Source: Proteiniphilum sp. X52
GTDB taxonomy: Bacteria > Bacteroidota > Bacteroidia > Bacteroidales > Dysgonomonadaceae
Reading direction: 5' to 3'
Assembly: GCF_003712195.1 (NCBI RefSeq)
Contig: NZ_RDSD01000004.1
Location: 62,001-126,000, forward strand
Length of the DNA stretch: 64,000 nt
Below, one piece after another: positions 46,696-56,200 of this stretch. The stretch's first letter is position 1; the number at the start of each line of letters is the position of its first letter. The position numbers and the translations under genes are program-made. The notes under the pieces are model-generated. The model saw nothing but the letters and a program-made list of their open reading frames with translations. It was not told where the DNA came from and did not search any database.

Positions 46696-46950
46696 GACAC
46701 TGTGAGTTTTAAATAATATTTTAATATAATTAAATGAATTTTGCCTATGAAAAAAATTGAGAGCTTTTAGAGAAATTTGATTTTATAGAGAGGCATTGAT
46801 TTTATTGTAAAGATCAACCTTGAAAGCGGAAAAAGTTCAAGAGCCTACTCTAGATCATATCGATTTAAGAGTAAAAATGCCGATGATCAGGCATCTGAAA
46901 ACCTAATTCACATAAACTTTAATGCAATATCATCACTAAATTATCAATCT

Positions 46951-49900
46951 ATGTACAAGCTAAAAACATTTATCACATGCATCGCCTTATGTTTAGGCGG
47001 CATGACGGCGTTTTCACAAACCAGCGTAACCGGTAATGTTTCCGACGTGAACGGCGAAGCGGTTATTGGCGCGAGCATACTGGAGAAAGGCACTACCAAT
47101 GGTACCATAACCGATATCGATGGTAATTTTACCCTGAACGTATCCCAGGGAGCCACCCTTCAGATCAGCTATATCGGTTATGTAACACAGGAGGTACCTG
47201 TAACCGGCCGGTCACTGACCATTATCCTTGAAGAAGACACCCAAACCCTCGATGAAGTGGTAGTTGTAGGTTACGGTACCCAGAAGCGTTCGGACATCAC
47301 CGGTTCGGTTACCTCCGTGCCGAAAGAACGCTTGAGCAACTTGCCCGTGCAAAACATTGCACAATCCATCCAGGGTGTGGCTGCCGGTGTGAACATCACG
47401 CAGACTTCATCGGTGCCGGGCGATGCCGCGAGCATCGTTACCCGCGGCAGGAGTTCGGTGAACCTGAGCAATTCCCCGCTGATTGTGGTGGATGGTGTGG
47501 CCATGTCGGTGGATGCCTCGCTCAACGATGTCAATCCCAACGATATTGAATCTATCGAGATTCTGAAGGATGCTTCCTCCGTAGCCATCTATGGCGTGCA
47601 GGGTGCCAACGGTGTAATCCTTATCACCACCAAGCGTGGGGCTTCTGCCAAACCGACCGTCCGCTACGGCGGTTGGGTGGGGTTCTCCGAAATTGCCCAC
47701 GTGCTTGAACCGGGTTCCACCGACCAGCTGCTTGAACGTTATGCCGAATATGCGCGTATCCAGAATAAACCGTTAAATCCCGATTACGGTGGTGTGCAGT
47801 ATGCTTACGAGGCGGATAACTTCAAGGCTGGTAAGACCATTGACTGGATCGACGAAGTAACCCGGCAGGGTATCATCCAGAACCACAACCTGAGTATAAC
47901 CGGAGGCGACGAAACGGCCAGATATTATGTGGCCGGGGACTTTATGGATCAGCAAGGTGTTGTGAAAGGGTATAACTACAAGCGTTATGCCGTCCGCAGC
48001 AACATCGACGTGAAGCCCACGAAATACGCCACCATCGGCTCAAGTCTTTCCATTACGGCTCACAACCGCGACGGCGGCCGCGCCAATTTGCTGAATGCCG
48101 CCGCCATGTCTCCCTATGCCAGGATGTATGAAGACGACGGCGTGACCTACACCCACTATCCGATGTACGCCGAGACATTGTGGGCAAACCCCCTGCTGAA
48201 TACCACGTTGAACCCCGAACGCCGTTCGTTCAACATCTCCGTCAACGGTTATGGCGAAATAGACTTTGGCAATCTGCTGAAACCGCTTGACGGCCTGAAG
48301 TATCGTTTGAACGGCGGTTTTACCTATATACCTACCCGCAACAATTACTATGAGGGTGAATCCGTCTACAACGAAAACGGCTATGGATACATCTACAACT
48401 CCGAGTCGCAGTATTACCTGATAGAGAACATTGTTTCTTACGCGAAGGACATTCACAGGCACCACTTCGACTTTACAGGCCTGTTCTCCGCCTCGAGCAA
48501 GTATTGGCAGGAGGCGTATGCCTACTCCCGCATGTTCCCGAACGACAACCTGGGCTGGGGAAACCTGGAGACCGGTTCCACGCAATCTGTCTCATCCGAG
48601 GCCGACCTGCGTCGCCTTCAATCCCTTATGGGTCGTCTGAATTACAACTATGAGAGCCGCTACCTGTTTACCGCGACAGTCCGTCGCGACGCTTCTTCTG
48701 TTTTCGGAGACGATACCAAGTGGGGAACTTTCCCCTCTTTCGCCATCGGCTGGAATGTAACCCGCGAAGAGTTTGCCCAACCCATCACCCATGTACTCAA
48801 CAGCTTGAAGCTCCGCACTTCCTATGGATATTCCGGGAATGCCTCGCTGCCTGTATACAGCTCATTCTTCAAGCTGACCTCGAACACCTTGGCCATGGAT
48901 GGCACTACCACCACCACCATGAAGGTAGGTACGCGTATGGGTAACTCCAGTATCCAGTGGGAGCGCACCAAGTCGCTCAACATCGCTGCCGACTTCGGGC
49001 TCTGGAACAATCGCCTCAATGGTACTATCGAATGGTACGACCGCACGACCGACGGTGTATTGCTGCTTCAAAGCCTGAACACCATCTCCGGTTTTGCCGA
49101 TGTGTGGGACAATATTGGCGTACTGAACAATAAAGGTATAGAGCTTACCCTGAACTCCACCAATATTGATACGAGAGACTTCCGTTGGAACACCACACTC
49201 GTGTTCTCAAAGAATGCCAGCAAATGGGTGGATGTATATGGAGACGGGAAAAGTGACCTCAGTAACCGTTGGTTTATCGGAAAACCTTTCGGCGTGATTT
49301 ATGACTATACGAAGGTCGGTATATGGCAAGAAGATGAGATTGGCAAACCTGTTTCCGAAGGCGGCAACATCGGTTGGGATGACTCCGCTGTGGCCGGTGA
49401 CTTGAAGTTGGCCGATATTGGCAGTCCCGATGCGGACGGCGACGGTCTTCCCGAAGACGGGCCCGACGGTAAAATTGACAATAATGACAGACGGGTCCTT
49501 GGCACCACACAGCCCAAGTGGACAGGAGGTCTGACAAACACCTTCACATACAAGAACTTTTCTTTGAGTATCTTCATTCAAACTGTTCAGGGGATCATGA
49601 GCAACAACGGCGTGCTCGCCACGGCTTCGGACGAGCTTGGCCGTCGCAACGGTCCGGCCGAGGTCGGTTTCTGGACACCCGAGAACAGGAGCAACCAATG
49701 GCGATCACTTGGCAACCACTCCAACTCACACGGTTACGGATTCCCGAGCGATGCCAGCTACACCCGTGTCAAGGATGTCACGTTGAGCTACCGTTTGCCC
49801 AAATCCCTGTTGAATAAAGCCGGTTTGAGCGATGTCCAGCTCTATGTAAGCGGACGTAACCTCTACACGTTTACCAACTGGATTGGTTGGGATCCGGAAG

Positions 49901-49989
49901 CCAGGTATATCACGCGCGGATCAGAAAATTGGGATGTGAACTACCCCCTCACGCGCGACGTCGTATTTGGCCTTAATGTCACTTTCTAA
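46951..49989 (+). CDS. SusC-like TonB-dependent outer-membrane transporter 1
   Basis: A 1012-residue protein. The signal peptide ends GGMTAFSQ. The carboxypeptidase-regulatory-like domain follows (VSDVNGEAVIGASILEKGTT to LQISYIGYVTQEV, residues 24-~85), then the TonB-box region (LDEVVVVGYGTQKR) and the plug (VPGDAASIVTRGRSSVNLSN, IESIEILKDASSVAIYG). The C-terminal barrel ends GLNVTF. It imports an oligosaccharide handed over by SusD-1, using TonB energy. It is followed by susD-1 after 18 bases and is divergent from HTCS-1. Length and order are standard for the family. Confidence 0.97.
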   Translation: MYKLKTFITCIALCLGGMTAFSQTSVTGNVSDVNGEAVIGASILEKGTTNGTITDIDGNFTLNVSQGATLQISYIGYVTQEVPVTGRSLTIILEEDTQTLDEVVVVGYGTQKRSDITGSVTSVPKERLSNLPVQNIAQSIQGVAAGVNITQTSSVPGDAASIVTRGRSSVNLSNSPLIVVDGVAMSVDASLNDVNPNDIESIEILKDASSVAIYGVQGANGVILITTKRGASAKPTVRYGGWVGFSEIAHVLEPGSTDQLLERYAEYARIQNKPLNPDYGGVQYAYEADNFKAGKTIDWIDEVTRQGIIQNHNLSITGGDETARYYVAGDFMDQQGVVKGYNYKRYAVRSNIDVKPTKYATIGSSLSITAHNRDGGRANLLNAAAMSPYARMYEDDGVTYTHYPMYAETLWANPLLNTTLNPERRSFNISVNGYGEIDFGNLLKPLDGLKYRLNGGFTYIPTRNNYYEGESVYNENGYGYIYNSESQYYLIENIVSYAKDIHRHHFDFTGLFSASSKYWQEAYAYSRMFPNDNLGWGNLETGSTQSVSSEADLRRLQSLMGRLNYNYESRYLFTATVRRDASSVFGDDTKWGTFPSFAIGWNVTREEFAQPITHVLNSLKLRTSYGYSGNASLPVYSSFFKLTSNTLAMDGTTTTTMKVGTRMGNSSIQWERTKSLNIAADFGLWNNRLNGTIEWYDRTTDGVLLLQSLNTISGFADVWDNIGVLNNKGIELTLNSTNIDTRDFRWNTTLVFSKNASKWVDVYGDGKSDLSNRWFIGKPFGVIYDYTKVGIWQEDEIGKPVSEGGNIGWDDSAVAGDLKLADIGSPDADGDGLPEDGPDGKIDNNDRRVLGTTQPKWTGGLTNTFTYKNFSLSIFIQTVQGIMSNNGVLATASDELGRRNGPAEVGFWTPENRSNQWRSLGNHSNSHGYGFPSDASYTRVKDVTLSYRLPKSLLNKAGLSDVQLYVSGRNLYTFTNWIGWDPEARYITRGSENWDVNYPLTRDVVFGLNVTF

Positions 49990-50007
49990 AGTATTCACCT
50001 GATAAAA

Positions 50008-51699
50008 ATGATTAAAATGAGAAATAAATTATTCATCATTTCATTGGTTGCCCTGGGCATGACCCTCCTTTCATGTGGCAGCGACTATTTGAAAGAAAAT
50101 CCGTATAGTTTTGATGCCACCGGCGCGACAGACAATGCCACCGTGGATGCACAGTTGGCGGGCTTGCACCGCATCGTTGCCGAAATCGGCGGTTATTCAA
50201 GCAATCAGGGTTATTGTGGTATCTGGCAGATAGGTACTGACGTTTGTTCTGCCGGCGCAACGCAAGGCGTAGAGAACCCATTCTACCAGTATGCCGACCT
50301 GAATTCCGAAAATGCGGGTGTTTCCTATCTTTGGGGCAAGCTGTATGAGTTCATTAACAATGCCAACCTGATTATCGCGGCTGTTGACGAAGTGAATCCG
50401 GCCGCAAGTGCCGAAGCACGCTTCTTCCGCGCGTATGCCTATGACCAGTTGGTCACCCTTTGGGGTGATGTGCCCCTGTTGAGCGCTCCGGTAACTGTGC
50501 CGACATTCAACTTCACCCGCCAGCCGGTTGCCGAAGTGGATGCCCTCATCGAACAAGACATCACCTATGCGGTTGCCAATCTGCCTGAAGTGGGCGCCGC
50601 GGCCAAACCAAGCCGTTGCAATAAGGATATGGCACGTCAATTGGGCGCCCAGGCATACCTTCGTATGGGGATGCGCGATAACAGTTACTACGCCAAGGCG
50701 GAACAAATGGCCACCCAGATTATTGATGGTGGCAAGTACAAGCTGATTGAAGCCCGTTACGGCAAGTACCTGGGAGAAGGCGGCGATTATTATCGCGATA
50801 TGTTCCGTTTCGGGAATCAGCGCCGTTCGGAGGGTAATACCGAAGCCATCTGGACATTTGAGATGGAATATAATGTGAATGTTACGGGCGGGACTATCGA
50901 CTATCCGCAACAGCGCCGCGTGTGGCAACCCGCGCTGCATAAGATTGACATAGGTTATGCCAACTGCGATTCCCTCGGGGGCCGCGGCAACGGACGCCTG
51001 CGCCTGAGCAACTTCATGAAGTATTATGTGTGGAACGGTATGCAGGGCGACATCCGCAATTCCAACTTCAACATCCGCCGGACAATTTATTATAACAAAC
51101 CGGGTTTTACCGGCGCGGATATTGATGTGGACGCCAATGGTTGGCGGGTGGCTGCGGGAACCGGTGTGAGGAAAGTGCATGTTGAGTTGGGTGATCCCAT
51201 CATCTTATACGCTACCGACAGCATAGAAACGATGTACACTTATTGTACCAAGTGGGGTGGTTATGACCCGACGGATGACTTCGGTTATGCTGTCGTAAAA
51301 GACTGGCCGATGATGCGTCTGGGCGAAACCTACCTGCTGCGCGCGGAAGCCCGCTTCCGGCAAGGCAACACTGCCGGTGCTACCGACGATATCAACGTAT
51401 TGCGCGACCGCGCTTTCAAGGAGTATCGCCAGCTTGTACCCGACGCGGGTAAAGTGTCGGCCTCGGATATCAATATGGACTTCATATTGGATGAACGCGC
51501 CCGCGAACTGATCGGGGAGGAGAATCGCCGCATGACGTTGCACCGTACAGGCATGTTGGCTTCACGTATTCCTTTGAACGATGACCTTTACAAGCCCATC
51601 ACCGGTTTTGATGCCAACAAGCATACACTGCTGCCGATTCCTCTCTCAGAGATACAGCGCAACAAGGAGGCTGAACTGAGACAGAATCCGGGTTACTAA
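50008..51699 (+). CDS. SusD-like glycan-binding lipoprotein 1
   Basis: The 563-residue product has lipobox TLLSC (Cys23 from this start; a second ATG at 50017 would also serve). It has the SusD TPR-rich fold: YLWGKLYEFINNANLIIAAV, ARFFRAYAYDQLVTLWGDVP, MARQLGAQAYLRMGM and a C-terminal DERARELIGEENRRMTLHRT and RQNPGY, the RagB/SusD ending. It sits on the outer membrane over SusC-1 and captures the glycan. The gene directly follows susC-1. Confidence 0.96.
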   Translation: MIKMRNKLFIISLVALGMTLLSCGSDYLKENPYSFDATGATDNATVDAQLAGLHRIVAEIGGYSSNQGYCGIWQIGTDVCSAGATQGVENPFYQYADLNSENAGVSYLWGKLYEFINNANLIIAAVDEVNPAASAEARFFRAYAYDQLVTLWGDVPLLSAPVTVPTFNFTRQPVAEVDALIEQDITYAVANLPEVGAAAKPSRCNKDMARQLGAQAYLRMGMRDNSYYAKAEQMATQIIDGGKYKLIEARYGKYLGEGGDYYRDMFRFGNQRRSEGNTEAIWTFEMEYNVNVTGGTIDYPQQRRVWQPALHKIDIGYANCDSLGGRGNGRLRLSNFMKYYVWNGMQGDIRNSNFNIRRTIYYNKPGFTGADIDVDANGWRVAAGTGVRKVHVELGDPIILYATDSIETMYTYCTKWGGYDPTDDFGYAVVKDWPMMRLGETYLLRAEARFRQGNTAGATDDINVLRDRAFKEYRQLVPDAGKVSASDINMDFILDERARELIGEENRRMTLHRTGMLASRIPLNDDLYKPITGFDANKHTLLPIPLSEIQRNKEAELRQNPGY

Positions 51700-51821
51700 A
51701 AAGACATAATTCCAGATAAAGGTTTTTGACGGGTTTCTTAAATAGCGGAAAAAGGATTGCTGGCACCATCTGAAATGGTGAAATATGTAAACTGAAAAAC
51801 AATAAAATAATCGTATGAAAC

Positions 51822-51840
51822 GAGCATGATAATCATTATC
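51822..51840 (+). promoter_or_regulatory. Fur-box-like palindrome before the DUF2264 gene
   Basis: GAGCATGATAATCATTATC matches the classical Fur 19-mer GATAATGATAATCATTATC at 17 of 19 positions; the central TGATAATCATTATCA is a perfect dyad (51827-51841). It is 62 bases before the ATG at 51903. A promoter-like CACCTTTG (51875-51882) follows. Chance occurrence in AT-rich DNA is possible. Confidence 0.4.
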
Positions 51841-51902
51841 ACACAAGATCATGACTAAAGCGAGTTCCATATGACACCTTTGAAAATAATAATTTTAGTC
51901 AT

Positions 51903-53168
51903 ATGAAACAAATAATATCATTGATGGTGTCTTCTTTCCTGGCAGCCATGTTTGTCTATCCGATGGAGACTGTGGAAGGTTCCCCCGCCGTACCGGTAGA
52001 TGGTGACCGCGGATACTGGGCCGCGTTAGCATACCGGATCGCCGCGCCTGTGCTGGAAAATATGAGTAAAGGTGAACTGAAAAAGAATATGCAGGTGGAA
52101 GTCAGCCCCACATGGGATGGACGCGATAAAGATGTTAGCTACATGGAATGTTTCGGAAGGCTTATGTCGGGGATAGCTCCCTGGCTCAGCCTGCCGGACG
52201 ACGATACGGCGGAAGGCAGGCAAAGGAAACAACTCCGCGAATGGGCATTGAAGAGTTACGCGCATGCGGTCAACCCCGAAAGTCCCGACTACCTGTTGTG
52301 GAGAAATGAAGGGCAGCCGTTGGTGGATGCCGCTTATATCGCAAGCAGTTTTCTCCGGGCACCCGAACAGTTATGGGAGCCGCTCGATGAATTAACCAAA
52401 GAGAGATATATCAAGGAATTCCAGCAACTACGCCGCATAGATCCTCCTTACACCAACTGGCTCTTGTTCTCGGCAATGGTAGAAACTTTCCTGATGGAGG
52501 CAGGGGCGCAGTATGATATGTACCGCATTCACAGCGCTATCAGGAAGGTCGATGAATGGTACGTTGGCGACGGATGGTATTCCGACGGGGAGCATTTCGC
52601 CTTCGACTACTATAACAGTTATGTGATACAACCGATGTATATACAGGTCCTTCAGGTGCTTGTGGACAGGAAAGCACCATTACGGGACAAAAGCCCGGAA
52701 TCGATACGCGACGATTTGGATATCGCGAAAAAACGGATGCAACGCTTCGGGATCATATTGGAGCGCTTTATTTCTCCCGAAGGAACCTTCCCCTTGTTCG
52801 GACGTTCCATGACCTACCGCTTAGGCGTATTCCAACCCCTCTCCTTGCTTTCGTGGAAGGAATTCCTACCGGAAGAATTGTCAGAAGGACAGGTCAGGAG
52901 CGCGCTCACTGCCGCCATGAAACGAATGTTCACAAACGAAGGCAATTTCAATGAAGGAGGATTCCTTCAATTAGGATTTGCCGGCCATCAGCCCGACCTG
53001 TCCGACTGGTATACCAACAACGGCAGCATGTACCTCACATCAGAGGTGTTTCTCCCGTTGGGATTGCCGGTGGATCATTCGTTCTGGATCTCTCCCGCCG
53101 AAGACTGGACAACTAAAAAAGCATGGCAGGGAAATTCTTTCCCCAAAGACCATGCTATAAGATACTGA
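51903..53168 (+). CDS. DUF2264 protein (putative uronic-acid glycoside hydrolase)
   Basis: A 421-residue protein with an N-terminal hydrophobic segment and PAVPVDGDRGYWAALAYRIA. DUF2264 motifs follow: WDGRDKDVSYMECFGRLMSG, PWLSLPDDD, NPESPDYLLWRNEGQPLVDA, TNWLLFSAMVETFL and DGWYSDGEHFAFDYYNSYVI. The later FPLFGRSMTYRLGVFQPLSL and NEGGFLQLGFAG complete a single (alpha/alpha)6-type domain. As I recall, members of this family have been assigned to CAZy family GH154 with exo-beta-glucuronidase activity; this assignment should be checked. The 203-base gap after susD-1 contains a Fur-box-like palindrome, so the gene may have its own promoter. Confidence 0.88.
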   Translation: MKQIISLMVSSFLAAMFVYPMETVEGSPAVPVDGDRGYWAALAYRIAAPVLENMSKGELKKNMQVEVSPTWDGRDKDVSYMECFGRLMSGIAPWLSLPDDDTAEGRQRKQLREWALKSYAHAVNPESPDYLLWRNEGQPLVDAAYIASSFLRAPEQLWEPLDELTKERYIKEFQQLRRIDPPYTNWLLFSAMVETFLMEAGAQYDMYRIHSAIRKVDEWYVGDGWYSDGEHFAFDYYNSYVIQPMYIQVLQVLVDRKAPLRDKSPESIRDDLDIAKKRMQRFGIILERFISPEGTFPLFGRSMTYRLGVFQPLSLLSWKEFLPEELSEGQVRSALTAAMKRMFTNEGNFNEGGFLQLGFAGHQPDLSDWYTNNGSMYLTSEVFLPLGLPVDHSFWISPAEDWTTKKAWQGNSFPKDHAIRY

Positions 53169-53226
53169 TAACACCCAAATGAATGAGATACTCGCACTTT
53201 ATTTTAACAAACAAGCTCCCTGAATT

Positions 53227-54387
53227 ATGCACCACAAGTTTTATGATTGGTCTGTAATGCTATTCTTCCCGCTAACGATCGCCTGTTTTACGGCATGCGG
53301 TCCAAATAAGGATAATAATAAAACAGATGTGAAAGAAGTGATGGATATTATCCACAAAATAAACAATTACTGGCAGGCCAATCATCCGGAACAGGGCAAT
53401 GCATTCTGGCACACCGCGGCCTATCATGCCGGAAACATGGCCGCGTATGAAGTGACCGGAAACCAGGCATACAAGGCATATTCCGAAGCCTGGGCAGAAC
53501 ACAATGAGTGGAAGGGTGCCAAATCAGACGATAAGGAGAACTGGAGGTATTCATATGGGGAGTCTGACGATTTTGTGCTTTTCGGAGATTGGCAGATCTG
53601 TTTCCAGGTGTATGCCGACCTGTATAATCTGGATGAGGCAAAAGACGAAAGAAAGATTGCACGCGCGAAAGAGGTGATGGAATACCAGATGAGCACACCC
53701 CGGAATGATTACTGGTGGTGGGCTGACGGGCTCTATATGGTGATGCCGGTGATGACGAAACTGTACAATATAACCGGAAACGAACTGTATCTGAGTAAAC
53801 TTCATGAATATTTCACCTTTGCGAAAGAGCTGATGCATGATGAGGAGAGCGGTTTGTTTTACAGGGATGCCAAATACATATATCCTGCCCACAAGACGAA
53901 CAATGGGAAGAAAGACTTCTGGGCGCGTGGTAACGGATGGGTATTCGCCGGACTGGCCAAAGTATTACAGGATCTGCCCGAAGACAATCCCCATAGAGAT
54001 GAATATATAAATGTGTACCGGGATATGGCGAAGGCGCTTGCCGGTTGCCAGCAGGAAGAGGGATTCTGGACGAGAAGCCTGCTCGATGCCGGCCATGCTG
54101 CCGGATATGAGACCAGTGGGACGGCATTTTTCATTTACGGCTATTTATGGGGGATAAACAACGGTTTCTTTGATAAAGACGACTACAGCACAGTGGTGGA
54201 TGAAGGTTGGAGTTACCTGACGAATACCGCTTTACAGGATGACGGCAAGGTCGGCTATGTACAGCCTATCGGTGAGCGGGCCGACCAACATAATGTAAAC
54301 GCGGAAACCACCGCCGACTTCGGTGTGGGCGCTTTCCTGTTGGCTGCCTCGGAAATGGTGAAATACTATCGCTCTACTCAGCAGTGA
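53227..54387 (+). CDS. GH105-family unsaturated uronyl hydrolase lipoprotein
   Basis: A 386-residue protein with lipobox CFTAC, then an (alpha/alpha)6 barrel. WWWADGLYMVMPVMTKLYN contains Asp167 at the position of the catalytic acid of YteR, and FWARGNGWVFAGLAKVL, SLLDAGHAAGYETSGTAFFI and YLWGINNGF are GH105/GH88 core motifs. Such enzymes remove the 4,5-unsaturated uronic acid left by a polysaccharide lyase from oligosaccharide ends. No lyase is encoded in the visible part, so it may be elsewhere or just beyond the window. It follows the DUF2264 gene by 58 bases and ends the + strand PUL operon. Confidence 0.9.
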   Translation: MHHKFYDWSVMLFFPLTIACFTACGPNKDNNKTDVKEVMDIIHKINNYWQANHPEQGNAFWHTAAYHAGNMAAYEVTGNQAYKAYSEAWAEHNEWKGAKSDDKENWRYSYGESDDFVLFGDWQICFQVYADLYNLDEAKDERKIARAKEVMEYQMSTPRNDYWWWADGLYMVMPVMTKLYNITGNELYLSKLHEYFTFAKELMHDEESGLFYRDAKYIYPAHKTNNGKKDFWARGNGWVFAGLAKVLQDLPEDNPHRDEYINVYRDMAKALAGCQQEEGFWTRSLLDAGHAAGYETSGTAFFIYGYLWGINNGFFDKDDYSTVVDEGWSYLTNTALQDDGKVGYVQPIGERADQHNVNAETTADFGVGAFLLAASEMVKYYRSTQQ

Positions 54388-54511
54388 TTTCATATCCCGG
54401 TCATATGAAACTCCGGCTGTTTACTGGAAAATGTTTAGTAACAGTCATGTAGTAGCAAAACACTTGTCAATTTTTTCCCAAACAGTGAAAACCTGTATAT
54501 CAAAACTGTCC

Positions 54512-54555
54512 ATTTATAATGGAGGCTGCTTTTTTGTACAGCCTCCATTATAAAT
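54512..54555. repeat. 17-bp perfect inverted repeat between convergent PUL operons
   Basis: ATTTATAATGGAGGCTG (54512-54528) is the exact reverse complement of 54539-54555, with a T-rich 10-base loop (CTTTTTTGTA). It lies between the GH105 stop and the susD-2 stop. The strong stem can stop transcripts from both sides, though the T-run is in the loop rather than after the stem. Confidence 0.8.
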
Positions 54556-54563
54556 ATTGCCAA

Positions 54564-56183
54564 TTAATACCCCGGATTCTGTTTTAAATTCGCATTCTTT
54601 TCCAATTGCGACCTGGGTATCGGTAAGATTGAATGGTAATCTCCATTGGGAGAGTGAGAGAACCATGACTTGCGTGTATAAACACCAAAGCGTATCATAT
54701 CTTGCCGTCTGCGTCCTTCTTGATTAAACTCCCAACCCAATTCGTCCAGCATGCGTCCGAACGGCACATCCCCACCTCCTTCAAAAGTGTGAGGAACAAG
54801 GTCATCTCGACGTCCATAATCGTATACACTCCCTTGCAACAATTGGTCCCCAGTAACTACCGCCTTTTCCGGAGTTGCTTTGAAATTACGTTCCCTCACC
54901 CGGGTTACTATTTCAGCCGCCTCGTTGCGAGAACCAGTCCGCAGAAGAGACTCGGCTTTCATCATCAGTACATCCGCATATCTGAAAAGTGGCCAATCAT
55001 TGCTTAATTGCACACGTGCTCCTATGGCGATTTCAAATTTCCCATGGCGGAAACCATGTATTTCCTCTGATGAAGCAATACTGGGAACTTCGTTTATATA
55101 GGATAGCGGTTGACCGGAAAGGTTGCCCATGGTACATAGCAGCATATCTCCTTCTGCGGAATATTGATCGCCCTGGATCCAATTTTCCTTTAAACGTATA
55201 TCGTCGGGATCAAACGTATCGATGAATTGGGGAACAGCACAGATTCCCCCCCATGGACTTGACGCCAATTTATAGGTTGCCTGGTTCGCAGGTTGCAAGG
55301 TCTGCATGTGGATATCAAACGCATTCCAGTCCGTCACGTATTGATCATCAAAGGGAAGAGCCAGAATAATTTCTTTCGCATTTTCATTATTGGTCGCAAA
55401 GACATCCCTTTGATTGGCATCCAACTCAAAAAGACCACTTTCAATCACTTTATCACATGCTTCAACACACTCCTGCCAATGTGACGTGCCGGTATATACT
55501 TCAGCGTTGAGATACATTTTGGCTAAAAGTGCCCAGGCTGCCCATTGGTTGAAGCGGCCATACATAATGCCACCCTTTTCTTCACTTAATAAAGGCATAT
55601 TCTCTGTTACTTCCTTTATAACAAAGTCAAAAACGTCCTGACGTGTCGACTGTTCGGGTATAAACCCTTCAGGAATGTCGTATTTGGTCATAATGGGAAC
55701 ATTCCCATAAAGGTCACACAACATATAATAATAAGAAGCGCGCAGGACTTTCAATTCGGCGATCGTCTCCTCTTTTCCTTCCGTTACCGGAATGCTTCCG
55801 GATTCAATCTGGAACAATACCCGGTTACAATTATTTACCCCCGCATACAAATGATTCCAACAGTTTTCCACCACTTCATGGTCGGTACTCCACTGGTGTT
55901 CGAAAATGAGCCGGTGCACACCCCCATCCACCCATCCATTGGGACGGGCAGGTATCACCGACTGGTCGGAAGATACTTCCATGATCCTCAGGATACTGTT
56001 CCAAAATAAAAGTCCTTGCCGCCAGTTCACATACGTGGTTCCGACAATGGAGGCCAGATCTTCGGATGTGGGTTCAAACTGTTCGGATATTATCAAAGAA
56101 TAGCTGGTATCATGCAATTTAGTACAGTTCGTACAAATGAACGATAGGACAGCTATCAGTATGATTGTTATTTTTGTTTTCAT
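54564..56183 (-). CDS. SusD-like glycan-binding lipoprotein 2
   Basis: A 539-residue lipoprotein with lipobox CTNC (Cys20). SusD motifs include NHLYAGVNNCNRVLFQIESG, LRASYYYMLCDLYGNVPIMT, AAWALLAKMYLNAEV and the C-terminal GWEFNQEGRRRQDMIRFGVY and KQNPGY. It is encoded 17 bases after susC-2 on the minus strand. It differs clearly from SusD-1 (different loops and length), so the two pairs probably bind different oligosaccharides or different regions of one glycan. Confidence 0.96.
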   Translation of the reverse strand: MKTKITIILIAVLSFICTNCTKLHDTSYSLIISEQFEPTSEDLASIVGTTYVNWRQGLLFWNSILRIMEVSSDQSVIPARPNGWVDGGVHRLIFEHQWSTDHEVVENCWNHLYAGVNNCNRVLFQIESGSIPVTEGKEETIAELKVLRASYYYMLCDLYGNVPIMTKYDIPEGFIPEQSTRQDVFDFVIKEVTENMPLLSEEKGGIMYGRFNQWAAWALLAKMYLNAEVYTGTSHWQECVEACDKVIESGLFELDANQRDVFATNNENAKEIILALPFDDQYVTDWNAFDIHMQTLQPANQATYKLASSPWGGICAVPQFIDTFDPDDIRLKENWIQGDQYSAEGDMLLCTMGNLSGQPLSYINEVPSIASSEEIHGFRHGKFEIAIGARVQLSNDWPLFRYADVLMMKAESLLRTGSRNEAAEIVTRVRERNFKATPEKAVVTGDQLLQGSVYDYGRRDDLVPHTFEGGGDVPFGRMLDELGWEFNQEGRRRQDMIRFGVYTRKSWFSHSPNGDYHSILPIPRSQLEKNANLKQNPGY

Positions 56184-56200
56184 ACGACTAAAATATTAAA

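Larger units (their letters stand above)
46411..46950. other. 540-base divergent region between HTCS-1 and susC-1
   Basis: Very AT-rich, no coding region. Holds a -7 box on each strand (46496-46503 minus, 46688-46695 plus), a 6-bp dyad CAAGCT/AGCTTG at 46455-46472, a TACTCT/AGAGTA dyad at 46846-46873 and an ATGCC/GGCAT dyad at 46877-46894. The last two lie in the long susC-1 leader. Confidence 0.5.

Noticed and set aside
50197-51180. 327-codon minus-strand open frame inside susD-1
   Set aside because: Shadow of the susD-1 frame; histidine- and isoleucine-rich with no recognisable domain.
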